Shown here in pieces: positions 49,701 to 61,500 of a stretch of 64,000 nucleotides of DNA. Origin of the DNA: Echinometra lucunter (taxonomy: Eukaryota > Echinodermata > Echinoidea > Camarodonta > Echinometridae). The stretch lies in NCBI GenBank assembly GCA_029962745.1, contig CM057151.1, positions 809,298 through 873,297 of the forward strand, written 5' to 3'. Made by a program: the position numbers and the translations under genes. Numbering within the stretch: the stretch's first letter is position 1; each line of letters opens with the position of its first letter. Under the pieces are notes generated by a model, which had not been told where the DNA came from, ran no database searches, and saw only the letters and a list, made by a program, of their open reading frames with translations.

Positions 49701-51518
49701 CTTTTAGAAACACTTCTCGGCCTCTTAACATTTCATTAAAGTATAGAAATGAAAACCTACATTCGCCATGTTGTATGAAAACAAGTTCTTGTGTATGTGT
49801 GTGTATGTGGGGGTGGTAGATTAGACTTAGAGCGCAGCATCACTGTCAGCAAATTAAAAGTCATCACCTAATTTATCGGCAAATACACCCTCTCCCCCTT
49901 AAAAATGTTCTAACGACGCCCGTGAAGAAAGTTTATTTTTAACTCCAAGAGATGTAAATTTCACGGAACAGTACTAGAACACGTAAAGTGAGGATTTAAA
50001 TCTCAACTTTCAGATATTCTTTTTATAATTATTTCTCAATGAAGCATAATTCACTTCCCAAAATTTTCAAATTTTTATAAATGTAGTTTGGTTTCATTTC
50101 TGCAAGTTGTAGTTTGGGTTCAAATTCATATAGAGACACATTACACACAACAAAATTTTTCTTACTTCCATTTTAAGTTGCAACGACTACAGTTTTCCAT
50201 GAAATGATTTCAAACAAAATAGGGTAACAGTTAAAATACAGACCATAACTGTATATGAATATCAAGTTTTCCATCGACAATTATACCTGTTTGTTTTATT
50301 GCTATTCCAGAGGATCGTTTAACGGAACCACCTCAAGAGGCGGGACAGAGAGGTATGTATACACCCTATTAAAATCAAAATGGTTTTACATGGTGTCACA
50401 ATGGTTCAGTTGAACCCAAACTTTAGACTTTATGCAGAGATGGCTTTAGGAGAGAGAGAGAGAGAGAGGGGGGGGGGGGGGTTGGAAACCAAGGGATGGA
50501 GCTACTGGGGAAGGCTAACAGAGAGATGTGGAATAAGATAATCGTCAAAGTCGACAGATATGGCACTTAGAGAAAGAGAGGGAGAGATAATGGTATAGGT
50601 TGCTTTTGGTTAAAGCAGAAAATCCTGATAAACAGATCATTGAAAGTTCGAGACACGAGATATGAGTGTAAGACACTTCTGAGAGTCTTTTTGATTTAGC
50701 AATCAGCAAAGTTCAAGACATTATTTGTGAAAATCGTAACTTTTTGAGATATATTATGAAACATTGTAGAAAATAGGGTCTTTTGAAAAGTAATCAGGTA
50801 TTGGTATTCTATAATTTTCTTTATCGCAGTTTATACTCTGTTCAAATCAAATTGCTACCCATGTTTAGTTATCTTATGATTCTAACTGGTATTCTTGTGC
50901 AGGAAAATTATATGAATATATATTTTAAAAATCATGAAGTTAATTTGTATTTCATTCTGAGCACCCTTTAGCTTTTTTTTAATAACTAAAATGAAATGTA
51001 CATAAAGACTTTTGCTTTGCAGTAAAGGGTCGGTTCACTTGGGTTCATCAACTTAGGATTTTATGGTCTTCATTTTCCGGGGCAGACTGTACACTTTATC
51101 TCATCTTTTCCTGAAGAAACTTGTCTGTAAGGGTTGCTGACCAGATAACTAGTATATAAGGGGAAAAGACTAAACACGGAAAGTTGAAACATATCCTGAA
51201 GAGGTCAAATGAATAAAATAAATAAGCATGATATGCGAATAACATTTAAAATGATCCACTTTTTGACGAGATGAGTGAATGGAATTTCTTAGCTACTGGC
51301 ACTGCTCTCCCTTTTACAGGTTTTTAATTCAATCTTATGTTATCTTGCATTTATCATTATCATCATCATCATCATCATCATCATCACAATCATTTCAGGA
51401 CACAGTAAAGTGTACACTGATTTAATCATATAAGGGAACACGCCAAGTATGTTAAGATAGCGAAGAATATTGTTAATAATAATAATAAATGATAATAACA
51501 ACAACAACAATAATAATG

Positions 51519-51616
<98 letters not shown>

Positions 51617-52244
51617 TATAAGAAATAATAATAATAATAATTGGTGGCTTCTTATAAAGCGCTCAGTTATAATCAAAATTTAGACTTTATCTCTCTGTAA
51701 CAATCTATTCACTATAGTGGTATCGATAAGAGACAAGATTTGGACAGTCAATTAAACTATAGGATTAATATTTGAGCATTCAATTCCTAGCCTTTGTTTG
51801 TAATTGGTGAAGTAAACTTTTATTGTCTATTCTGTCAAATGTCTCAATATCGGGCTCAATATTCAAACTAATTTTGCGCTGCCAGATGAACCAGAAAAGG
51901 AGGTGCTTTATTGTTTGTTTACATAAGAATTGTGTAAAGAATCATTAATCTTTAAAAATCATTTTAAAAATCTTTTTAAAAATGCATTAGAGGTGAGAAC
52001 TTTATTTCATAGGTATATTTTGCATTGTCTTTGTACAAACCAAAGAGAAATATTTTAAATCTATTTTGTTTATTCTGTTTCAGATAACCATGTAACAATA
52101 AGCCCGCCTGAAAAAGTAGTTGGACCGAATAACGCTGCCATGTCAATGACGCCATCAGCTGTTTACATCATTAGAACTACATTCTGTGCTGTTATCACAA
52201 TGTTCATGCAACATTACACCCATAGAAGTTATTGTCAAACATGA
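33848..52244 (+). CDS. Ig-superfamily adhesion-type protein: signal peptide, 3 Ig, 1 FN3
   Basis: Twelve coding exons join without a phase break: 33848-33956, 34794-34898, 39406-39543, 42398-42580, 44828-45007, 45447-45557, 45849-45996, 46605-46705, 47789-47946, 48606-48807, 50311-50352 and 52084-52244; 545 residues. A signal peptide (hydrophobic 'ILTSLLSLFLVLHSSVS', about 19-35) leads a short linker. Ig1 has C100/W112/C160, Ig2 C214/W226/C257 and Ig3 C299/W311/C342, each with the G(D/T)Y.C motif before the second Cys. One FN3 domain (about 359-478) follows, then a short linker. The C-terminus has a weak hydrophobic stretch (518-534) followed by a polar tail. Each Ig domain and the FN3 domain is split by one intron. 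N-x-S/T sites (NIT, NVT, NST) fit an extracellular protein. The architecture recalls lachesin/IgLON/MDGA-like adhesion molecules; no orthologue is assigned. The third Ig exon uses TA|GTAAGC, since only that keeps phase. Confidence 0.85.
35702..35770. repeat. (GATA)n then (GA)n microsatellite
   Basis: GATA units pass into about 22 GA units. Confidence 0.9.
36364..36420 (-). repeat. Retroposon (AATCA)n tail, minus orientation
   Basis: Five TTTGA-type units followed by 'tttatttatttttctgtttcac'. This is the inverse of the ending seen at about 8000-8042. Confidence 0.5.
36604..36779. mobile_element. Near-perfect foldback MITE with 70-bp arms
   Basis: The left arm from CCTGGGGGTGTTTCATAAAG and the right arm ending CTTTATGAAATACCCCCAGG are inverse over about 70 bases, including 'ttcgtaagttacgaa' and 'actggtgataccttcttgtg'. 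Only about 30 bases of loop remain. Noncoding, in intron 2 of the Ig/FN3 gene. Confidence 0.9.
36941..37367. mobile_element. Element with CAGTGGYGTAGCCA termini and poly-A/C interior
   Basis: CAGTGGTGTAGCCA at 36941-36954 is inverted as TGGCTACGCCACTG at 37354-37367, with one mismatch. The interior is purine-rich with long C- and A-runs (37080-37117) and a small 'gcgcgctttgcgcgctc' hairpin near 37285. A related terminus lies at 12436. The 111-112-codon minus-strand ORFs here come from the A-runs. Confidence 0.65.
39544..42397 (+). other. Intron 3 of the Ig/FN3 gene (inside Ig1)
   Basis: It separates the two halves of Ig1. At 41900-41990 'gagcgcattgagcacctt..ggatacgtgcgctatacaaat' ending in ATT repeats looks like a retroposon 3' end. 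Nothing else is recognisable. Confidence 0.6.
43331..43440. mobile_element. Small hairpin element with about 38-bp arms
   Basis: Left arm 'ggttgttgaacatatgaacc' + 'taccaactgtttt' pairs with right arm 'cagttggtaggttcatatgt' + 'taaacaacc', with an A-rich/T-rich loop. About 110 bp, noncoding. It sits between a GA tract and the minisatellite. Confidence 0.75.
43571..44195. repeat. 52-bp minisatellite, about 12 copies
   Basis: 'gtaggaagct' recurs with a 52-base period from 43601 to about 44174. The units differ by a few substitutions: 'accaaatc/accgaatc', 'ctcggt/ctaggt', and 'gaaaagtg/gaaaacgg/taaaaacg'. The last spacing is 53. No spacer/repeat alternation is present, so it is a plain tandem array. 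Confidence 0.97.
45670..45735. repeat. (TTATC)n microsatellite
   Basis: About 13 perfect pentanucleotide units in the short intron between the Ig2 and Ig3 exons. Confidence 0.97.
46706..47788 (+). other. Intron 8 of the Ig/FN3 gene
   Basis: An (AT)n run (46716-46752) starts ten bases after the donor. A G-run lies at 46883-46900 and (ATT)n at 47703-47765. At 47450-47700 'ttattgcgctct..gtaaaagcgctt' followed by ATT repeats suggests a retroposon end. Confidence 0.6.
48341..48570. mobile_element. Palindromic MITE inside the FN3 intron
   Basis: 'gttaaatttgacttggaatg' at 48341-48360 pairs with 'cattccgagtcaaatttgac' at 48548-48567. 'agtcaactctatt' and 'gttaaagtgactcgga' also have inverse partners, so about 100-bp arms fold with a short loop. 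It lies in the 659-bp intron that splits the FN3 domain, close to the downstream acceptor. Confidence 0.75.
48808..50310 (+). other. Intron 10 of the Ig/FN3 gene
   Basis: It separates the FN3 domain from a 14-codon linker exon. Reading through the donor would end the protein at once (TAT GGT TCG TAG). It holds short C, (CA)n, T and A runs. Otherwise ordinary. Confidence 0.6.
50353..52083 (+). other. Intron 11 of the Ig/FN3 gene
   Basis: It holds a GA/G-run (50451-50480) and a long (AAT)n array (51475-51639). No other element was recognised. Confidence 0.6.
51475..51639. repeat. (AAT)n microsatellite
   Basis: More than 40 mostly perfect AAT units. Poly-Ile ORFs on both strands are artefacts. 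Confidence 0.97.
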
Positions 52245-52524
52245 TATCAGGACAATACTTATTAAGGATAATTACTTCATAAACAATGTGAAGTTGTATT
52301 ATTTGATAACGAACGAGGGTTATATCAGACTTGGATGGTTTTTTCATACATTTTTTTATAAATTTGAAGTTCTGTGCATGTCTTTATCCTCCCTCCCTCT
52401 AGTCTAGATTCTGAATTCTTTTCACCATGTCTCTTATGATTTTCTTTCTCTTTTCTCTTTGTCTTTTTGTTTCATTCTTTGTATCTATCTTTCTTCTCCA
52501 TCTCACTTTCCCAACTATCTTCTC

Positions 52525-52565
<41 letters not shown>

Positions 52566-53788
52566 CCTCACTCTCCTCTCTTTCATTTCTTACCAGTATT
52601 CCTTTTGTTTTAAAGATTTTTTTTTTGGTCATCTCTCTGTGAGAGCGTGTGTGCCTACTCACCAAAATATCAACAAGCTAAGAAGCTACATTGATTTGCT
52701 ATCATGATAATATCAAACATATTTAAGCAGATTGCAGAATGATAGTAGTTGATCACTCCAAGTCCTGATCGTTGCAGAAAATATCATCAAATGATGACTT
52801 TAATCTTATCATGGTAATCCTGTGAGACTGAAATTTTTACAAACTAACAAGGATCAGTGGAAGTTTGATGATACATACTTAACGAAGATATTTCTATTCA
52901 AATTTAAAAGAAAACAATTATAGAACTTTACTGATCACATCAAATTTCTTTAATCATCGACATGAATGTATAAATACATCACATAGCAAAAGAAAACTTC
53001 ACACACCTTGCCTTAAAAGCATTAACAGCAAATGATGTAAAAAGTAGGTTAAAATTTACTACTAAAATTCATGATCCAACCTTATTGGTACTCATTGCTC
53101 CAAATCTATTTTGGTATGAAACATACATTGTAATAGAAAGAGTCTCAGTACTTGATAGAAAAGATATGTTTTTACTAATCTCCTGAATTTAAAAAACCTA
53201 CACATTCATGGAGAAGTATCTACAAGGTTAAAAAAGGAAAATGAAAATAAAAGGCAATTCAGAAGGCAAATGAGTGATATTAACTATACTGCATCTCTTA
53301 ATAATTATACCACTCAAAGAGAAACACAAATCAACGGTTTTAAGAATTTGGGTTATTTCACTATTTAACCACAAAACATGCAAGAAAATTTCATTGTTAG
53401 GATTGCAAGAACAAAAGTTGAGGAGAATTATTGCCATCTGGTCTACTCACAGCTTGGTAGCTATCAAGATAAATACTTATCTAACTCCTCAAATATAATG
53501 TCAAGCAATAATGGTCTCATGCATGTTTTATTTTGAGTTCTAAGTACAAATTTGACAAACATGTGCAACACTTGTTCATTTTTATTCTGGAAAAATGTGT
53601 TTGTTTTTTCAAACATTTCAAAACAAGCATTTCTACGTTTCAACCAAATGGAAGATATTCCAGAAATGTTGCACATTTATCATGTGAGTTTCTCTAATGA
53701 CAATATCGTCTGTGTGGAGGTAGAGGGCATTAAGTCTGACTAAAATGATACAAGTTAATGCCCTTCTGGCTCTGAACAGATGATATCC
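52245..53788. other. 3' flank of the Ig/FN3 gene
   Basis: 3' UTR and intergenic DNA with a (CT)n tract (52530-52570). No canonical AATAAA is obvious close to the stop. ORFs of up to 88 codons are low-complexity or unsupported. Confidence 0.4.
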
Positions 53789-54033
53789 AGGGTTTAGTGC
53801 AACAAAGGGCTACTTGCATTTTGGGGTCAAACTGAGGTTTTGATATCAAAATGATCCATAAGAGACCGGAACCCATTGGTTATAATGGTTTCTAAAGCAA
53901 ACTTTACTCCAGAAGGACATCACCCAAAATAGGTATGGCCATCTGCATTAAACCAGTGTTTACAACATAACTTCACTGCAAGTTTTCTCAAAATGGCCAA
54001 AAACACAGATAGCCCTTTGTTGCACTAAACCCT
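53789..54033. mobile_element. MITE with perfect 24-bp terminal inverted repeats
   Basis: AGGGTTTAGTGCAACAAAGG (plus GCTA) at 53789-53812 is exactly inverted at 54010-54033. The body is 245 bp and noncoding, and 'ttttgatatcaaaa' in the interior is itself palindromic. No target duplication could be decided from the flanks. Confidence 0.88.
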
Positions 54034-56183
54034 CCATATGTTCTATTGAATACTAAGCCTCTGTGCCTTATTCTCATCATCAAAATGTTATTTGTATGTA
54101 CTATTTCATATTTTCACATATAACTGCAAAAGTTTTCACTGATGTTCAATATTGTAAATATCTTGATATGATGCATAGAACTAATTCGTACTCCTTTGAT
54201 TTATAAAACAGAATTCATTTGTTATTCCGATTGTTGATTATATTATAATGCACATGATCAATATATCATAAATAACTTATATTTCAATTTATAAACTCAA
54301 ATCAAGCTTTCTTAATTTAGTGAAGGAATGAATATGACAATTTTACTGTGTACATTTTCTTATACATTATTTACCAGTACTATATATGCCTGATATACAT
54401 ATAATACTCATTATGTTATAAAAAACATAAATTATAATCACATTGAATAGCTCACCTTGGATGATGGCACAAAATGAGATTATATTGTTCATGACTGTAT
54501 TAAACCACTGTGCCCTTGTCTCAAATTGTTTTATATCCCCTTAAGTCAGTCAATTACATATGAAACCATTCAATATCATAATGCTGTAACAAGATCACTG
54601 ATGGGGGATTTCAGATAATACTTATTGATTGTTGCAACACCAAATTTATTCTGCTTAAGGGCACACTTTTTAATTTCCATTTGTTTATATATGGTCATAT
54701 CTAAGATGCGCATTTGTTCTTAAGTGGATCATACAAAATGGACGTAACAATGATTTCCCTTCTGTATAAACTAAATTTCATTCACAACATATCTAAAAGT
54801 AATTTCAGTATTTACCAATGTATATAGCATAATATTTTATCATACATATATTCACCATATTGTATGTAATAACAAAAAATGTGAAAAAAATGACAATCAT
54901 GTGGAGGAATACAAGCGTAAGTTATTGTTTAAATATTTCAGTTCAGTAACTTCATAACCTAAAACCACAAACGGTATTGGAATCTTATTAATATGTAGCA
55001 GACTTGACTATTGCACAGTCCTCTCAGTGAATCGTGTCTGATTCAGATATATAAATACTTCACTAAACATTCTTGCGTCTGTAGGTAGTTGGATGGATTA
55101 TTTTACCGATACTGTAACATTACTGGCCAAAATCAGGATTTGGCAAATTATTATTGAGGCGTTTAAATTGGTAGTTTATACAGCTGTAAAGAAGTAAAAC
55201 TTAATCATACCAGATTTTTAAAGATATTCAGCAATGCAATCTTAATTAGGAGGCATCCTTGAGAGTCATACATGTGAAAAGATAATTCATGAAAATTTGT
55301 GTGAATACAACATAAACTCATACACACACACATCCATCCACTCCCGCACATAGACACACCCATGACACAATAAACAAGAAATACATTCAAAACTTGCTTC
55401 ATAATATGGAAGACAATGAAGGCAATTCTGACCATTCACTACAGTGCAGTAAGAACCATTCAACTGCAAAAGAGCAATTCCAAAAGCCTCATCCACAAGC
55501 CCATCAAAATTACCCCCCCCCAAAAAAAAAAAAAAAAAAAAAAAAAATCCCCCTTGATATCACCAATATTTTTTCACATGTGTAATGTTCTCATATCATG
55601 TTGTATCAAGCAGGTAAAGAATATACTGTCCTGAGAAAATAGTGAAGACTTTGAATGGCATCAAATTTGAGTGATATGTTATACTTTAAGAAAAGTGAAT
55701 ACAATAAAATTTCATCTTGTTTTGTAATAGGATTGCACATACTAGATAGAGCTTTTACTTCATTTAAAAGTTTATAAATACATATTGTTAGCTTTAAAAA
55801 GAGCTTTAGACTATGCACAACTGATACTGAGTATAAAATTCATACTTTGTTGTAAAAATAAAGTATATCAAATAATGAATTTATCACTTATTACACAAAA
55901 TATTTACAAATTATATAAATAGCACATATACTGGAATATAAATGCATAGCCTTTTGGTACCAATATATATATACATAGTAATATACATAGTATATAATTT
56001 CCTTGTTTCTGATAAACTGACCTGGAAGTACTATCAAATAAATTTCAAAATTTCAATCATGAAACCACAACTTTGTTCTGTCATTTGCTTGATCTCGTTT
56101 ACTTGAGGAAGCAGGAATGATAATTTGCTCATGAAGTTTACTTATGCAATTAGTGCTAATTTATAGATTTCATGTCATACTTG
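54034..56183. other. Intergenic stretch between two convergent genes
   Basis: AT-rich DNA with a C-run plus A-run at 55513-55548. It must contain the 3' UTR of the minus-strand PLC-like gene at its right end. No gene was seen in the rest. Confidence 0.45.
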
Positions 56184-56528
56184 CTACTTGATGAGGAGTG
56201 GAAGATATGGTGTGATGTTTAGCCATACTGACTGCTTCAAAGACACCTCAAGAAGCTGTAATGAAATGGAATGATATTGAAGAAAGGGTTAAAAGATTAA
56301 TTCTACATCATCATAAATCTATTTCCATCTATTAATGCAAATAAAGTCTATATTTTGAGATATGCATTATGAAAAATCATCTTGCTATGATATCATAAAT
56401 CGATTTTCATCTATTAATGCAAATATGGTTTATATTTTGAGATGCATTATGAAAAATCATCTTGCTATGATATAAAATGATAATAAAAGCAATACATAAG
56501 GATTTGTACAAGGATAAGAAAGCATTGT

Positions 56529-56598
<70 letters not shown>

Positions 56599-59500
56599 GT
56601 TTGTATACATAGGAAGAGATGACTCTATAAAGTAGAATGAATGAGAATAGTAAGTATGAAGCAAACCTTTTGTTCATAGAATCCATTAACTGAAAGACTG
56701 AATTGGAAGCCCTTAGGACAAGCACTGGTATCACTATAGCTTGCCTTTTTACCAAGCACCCAGATGGTGGAATCGGAAGAGCTGATACAAGCATGTGGAA
56801 GCATGGCTCGACAGGAAGACGACAGATACCATCGATGATCGGTACCACTGAAGAGAGAATTTAAAAAAAAACCAAACATCTCTACAACTATACATAATCG
56901 GTCAAGGTCCAGTCTTACAGAGTTGTAAATCAAAAAGCAAGAATTGATTCAGGCAAAAAGTTTATGACTGATTGGAAGATTTGTAATTAATTCAGATAAC
57001 TAAATACACAAACTGTCTACAAAACAAATTCTATAAAACAATATATTAAAGCTTCACAGTGTAATTTAACAATTCAGCACTAGTTTCAAGATGTGCATTA
57101 GGCATTTTTCTGAACTTACTTGAGGAAGACACAAGATGTATTGGTCAAGGGTTGATAAGGTTGACCTTTAGCCCAAGTCCAGACAGCAGTCTCTAGTAGC
57201 ATTGGATTGACCTGATCAGCAGCTGGATACTGAATACTAGAGAACCAATAGAAAAACAATTATAAAACAGTCATAAATGTAATTATGATGTTTCAAAAAT
57301 TTAAAATAAAATTCAGCCATCTGTAACATACCCATCTCTATTCAACTTCTTGTGCAAATTCCCCCTCCCTCCTTCTCTCTCCCTCACTTTCTATTAAAAT
57401 ATTGTTTACAGATTAAATAAGTGTGACACAAAAACAACTGTACTTTTTAAAATTTTGAACTTGTAACAATGCATGAATAACATTAATTTCTACAACACAA
57501 ATACACAGGAAACATTTGAGATATCAGGCCAAAAGCCATTGAAAGGTCATTAACTCACATTGTTAAACATTACAGTTAAAGCCTTTCTACTACTCAGGAG
57601 ATGAATTTTGTTTGGCATCCATAAAAAGAAATTTCCAGTGAAATACTCACCCACATTTCATGAACTCAGAGAAATCTAGGATAACACCAGTTTCCTTTGG
57701 TCCATTCCAAAAGGGTCTGAGGAAAAGAAATTATATAAAAGAGATCAAATAAAAAAACCGTGTTAGCTTTAACCAGTTAAATACTAAGCCCAACTAAGCC
57801 TGAGATGACTCGGGTTGGGGTCTATAGGAAATATATGTTATACCCAAGTTAAATTGCAAATGGTTAATTACATCAAAACAGTCGGGTGGCAAAATGCTCC
57901 AAAAGACTAAATGAGATACACATAGTACACTGTACATTCTCACACCTTATAACACAGACCAGGGATTAAGTATAATTTGGGGACTAAATAATTTTTCTTG
58001 CAATTGATACTAATATCAAACTATTGCAGCAGTGTTTTTCTCGAGTGCTTACAACATGACATTTGAACCATGCTCTAGGGGCCTGGCAAATACTTACCCA
58101 TAATTTGTGCTATCACAATAGTATCTCAATACACTGTTAGCTGATGCTTGTCCACAAGCAGGATATGGTGTGAACTGGGTGACAAACAATCAGAGACAAA
58201 AAACAGAACTCACAGTAAAATCATAATTATCTCAAGAATTTAAGTGAGTATGTGTAGTGATACTAATAAATTACTAATCCAAAGGGGAAAAAAGTTTTAA
58301 AAATACAATATTATTTCCTAAAAAAAATTGGTAAATGCTTTTAATTAATTGTTACCAGCCAATATTATCTCAGTTTTAGTATCTCAGTGGTCAAGAATGG
58401 GATTACCTTTCAACTACTTAGTACCTCATTTCGTATGTACTCTCTCCAGTAGCCATCTTGAATGAATACACTGCCGTGAGTGTATGTATTAGCTGATGTG
58501 ACAATCACTGTCTTGTTCAACTGTTTGAGTAATAAAAGAAACAAGAGAATACAAATATCATTTCAATATCAGATTAAGGTAAATGCATGGACCAATATAA
58601 AGATAGGAAGAGATAAACAGAGACAGGGGGAGTGATATGGTAAGGAGAGAGATGAAGAGAAGAATAAAACATAACAAAATAAATGAAAAGAGATGAAACT
58701 CTTTTATTTATTAATCAATTAAAACGTTTTTAAATATGATAAAACATGATCAGCAGATGCTGCTTTTCATCATGGTTCTGATTAAAGGACATCAGAAGGA
58801 GAGAGAAAGAGAGAGAGAGAGAGAGAAAGCAATTGAGGGAGAGAAAGGGAGGACGGTCGATATATATATTGACAAAGAAAAACAGAAACAAAAAAATTTA
58901 GAAGAAAAAAAAAAGAGAAAAGAGAACAGAAAGAGGCAGCAGATAAGTGAATATTCAATTTTTAAAAACCGTTTGGACACAAATTGACTTGGGCATAACA
59001 CACATTTTCCACAGACTCCAGCCTGAGTTATGTTGGGCTTCATGCACAACAAGTTAATACTTGATGCCTTCCTCATATAATTATGTGACACTAATTAATA
59101 TCTAAAATCAGTAATGAATTCTATATGATTAATGTGGTGACAAATATATTTCTAAAGTATTATTCAAAATGTATGTAAGGTGTGTTTACTAAATGACTGA
59201 TAACCAAAAGGACATTATAACATGTGTTTTTTTTCTGTCTCTCTCTCATTATACAGTGCTCTCGTGTTCAGGTTCAGAGACATTTAACTAAGCAAACTGA
59301 GCTAACTTACATTTCTCATTTCTCTTAGTGTTGGCCATCTGCCTAACTGTTTTACATCAGTTGGTGTGAATACTTTATCTCCAAAGTACTCTTTAATTGG
59401 TCCATTTATCAGATCATCATGACCTTGAGTATGATCTGATCCATCCTAAAATACATCAAACAAAGATCATTGAAAATCATCTATAAGGACAGTGAGAGTA

Positions 59501-61042
59501 TCTACCCCACCACTTTGAGGAGTTGGGGGGGGGGGAGGGATGATCAACTTTTTTGCTGATTTTTTTTTTTTCTGTCGAACTCACACTTAAGTATAAACAC
59601 ACACCCTCACCCATCTGCACAGACCCCCTTACACATATTTTAATTTTTATCTTGTGAGCGAGCGAGTCAAAAATGACCACTTTTCTGGTTTTCAATTGCA
59701 TTTTCAAATAGAAATTCTATACTATGATGAGCGAGCGAGCCAAAAATAAGCGCTTTTCTGGTTTTCAATCACATTTTCAAATAGAAATTTTACAATATGA
59801 TGGTGGTTTATGACAGATTATTAAAAATTTTATTAATTGATTAATTCAAATATCATTTCTTCCTTAAAAGGTGGGGGGGGGGGGGGAAAGGGTATTTGTA
59901 CATACCATCCCCCCTCTCAAAAAAGTCGGGGGATATATCCCATCCCCCCAGGATTTACGCCAGTGATGTACCCAGTTTTACATAAAAGATGAGAGCATTT
60001 ACCCAATTTTACACAAAAGATGTAACACTGTATGAATAATATACCTCCAGCAACTTGTGAGATAGAGGTAGGAAATGGTAATAATTAGATGAAATGGAAA
60101 GACTTTTAATTGTCTTTACACATCATAATACAAATCAAAATGAAATATTACTTCAAAATGCAAAATATAAACAACAGGACTGCCATTGCCATTTCCTTTG
60201 CATAAAAGAGAAGTGAACAAAAATTACAATTTTGATCTCTTCTCATATAGCAATAAAATGCAAAGGAAATAAAAACATAAATTCAATAGCCCACCCTACC
60301 TCAAGATATATCCTTATGATGATTCCATTATTCTCTGGTTTGTTTACCCATTCTCCAATCTCTTTCATACCATGTTTAAACAGTCTATCAGTGGGACCAC
60401 ATCCAAGAGCATGTACAGAAGCATGACTCATTCTCATCTGTCAATTAAACAAATTATAATAACATTTTATACTAGTAATTTTCAAAAAAAGGCTTTAGTT
60501 AAAATATGATTATAAAAAAAATAATTTCTTTTCACAAATGTGTAACCATTCTTTTAAAAATTGATTTAAACTATAATAACTTTTCACTTGTTTTTTGATA
60601 CACTGATGTACTAATGCACTTTAAACAATATCTTATATCTGCATACAGGCCCTGTGGTAAAAATGTTCTCTACAATGAAAATGTTTAATTTGCAGAAGCT
60701 CTAAACGACTGAAACACCTTTACCCCTTCTCCTCAACTCCCCCCCCCCTATTCTCTCATCATTTAATTTCTACCACTCCTAATATCCTTCTTTCCCTCCC
60801 CACTCTCCCTTTGCTCCCTCCTCTTTCTCATGCTTCCCTCTTCATCAATTCCCAGAGAGTAAGAAAGGTACTAGGTACTCTCACACAGACCTTTATAAAC
60901 CTTACCTTGTCAAAGCACCACCAAGGGTCAATCTCTAATGATCGGATACCCATGTTAAGCATGTCAGTCAGACTAAACTCCTGGTTAGCTAAGCCTATAC
61001 AATCAGCTTCATAAGGGGGAGGCCAGGGACAGTCATCTAGAA
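56184..61042 (-). CDS. PLC-like phosphodiesterase family protein, C-terminal nine exons (partial)
   Basis: Nine exons on the minus strand join in phase: 61042-60906, 60437-60300, 59445-59311, 58520-58425, 58174-58098, 57716-57651, 57236-57120, 56847-56667 and 56255-56184 (stop TAG at 56184-56186), 338 complete codons. Early residues 'MGIRSLEIDPWW' and 'MRMSHASVHALGCG' have the look of a PI-PLC-type TIM barrel, where a strand ending in E-D and a following His belong to the active site. 'GHDDLINGPIKEYFGD', 'RWPTLREM', 'LNKTVIVTSA' and 'GVILDFSEFMKCG' continue the barrel. The last 80 residues are Cys/Trp-rich (WYLSSSC, PHACIS, ACPKGFQF, VWLNI), a lectin-like appendage. The many Cys suggest a secreted or lumenal protein. 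The first catalytic-His region and any signal peptide would lie in exons right of the window. The enzyme assignment is inference; the gene structure is seen. Confidence 0.78.
56312..56474. repeat. Two-copy 82-bp tandem duplication
   Basis: 'cataaatc..tctattaatgcaaata..gcattatgaaaaatcatc' is present twice with a period of about 82 bases, in the last intron of the PLC-like gene. Confidence 0.85.
56528..56592. repeat. (GA)n microsatellite
   Basis: More than 25 GA units in the last intron of the PLC-like gene, about 75 bases from the 3' end of the preceding exon. Confidence 0.95.
58521..59310 (-). other. Intron of the PLC-like gene
   Basis: GA-rich patch (58796-58826) and A-rich DNA (58880-58930). 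ORFs of 83 and 99 codons here are compositional. Confidence 0.6.
59446..60299 (-). other. Intron of the PLC-like gene with a 73-bp duplication
   Basis: 'gagcgagcgag..ttttctggttttcaat..cattttcaaatagaaatt' is repeated with a 73-base period (59656-59806). G-runs occur at 59525-59538 and 59872-59885. Confidence 0.65.
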
Positions 61043-61102
61043 CTGAAATGACATATATGACCTTTAATTATTGCAAAACCATCCTGTTATTATATATCTT
61101 AC

Positions 61103-61106
<4 letters not shown>

Positions 61107-61150
<44 letters not shown>
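61107..61150. repeat. Poly-T run at the 5' edge of a LINE
   Basis: 44 consecutive T. On the minus strand this is a poly-A run, so it may be the tail of an antisense retroposon into which the plus-strand LINE inserted, or part of the LINE junction itself. Confidence 0.85.
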
Positions 61151-61151
<1 letters not shown>

Positions 61152-61500
61152 AGGTGAGCGCTCTTAGTGGTGGCCACTCTACTTCTGCTCCTCTTGTGAC
61201 TGTATATATGTTGTTATTTACATAGACTGTTCAGATAATTTTGGTACCATCTCGCTTATAACAACACACTGCTTGTGCAGGACAAATTTTACAGGATTTG
61301 GATCTATATTTTGATGCTGTTTCAGTGATTTCAAATGTTTGATGTTGTCTACACCATATTACAGTGATGAGCCATGATATGTTGAACTCTATTGGGATGC
61401 CAATCTGAGCCTTTCTCTTGAGCTTTTCTTCTAATCTCCTTGTCACTGGACTTCAATAGCTATTCTCTATTGTTGGGCACTCAGTCATTGCCCTTTGACA

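Noticed and set aside
51473..51683. Poly-Ile ORFs on both strands
   Set aside because: (AAT)n microsatellite artefacts.
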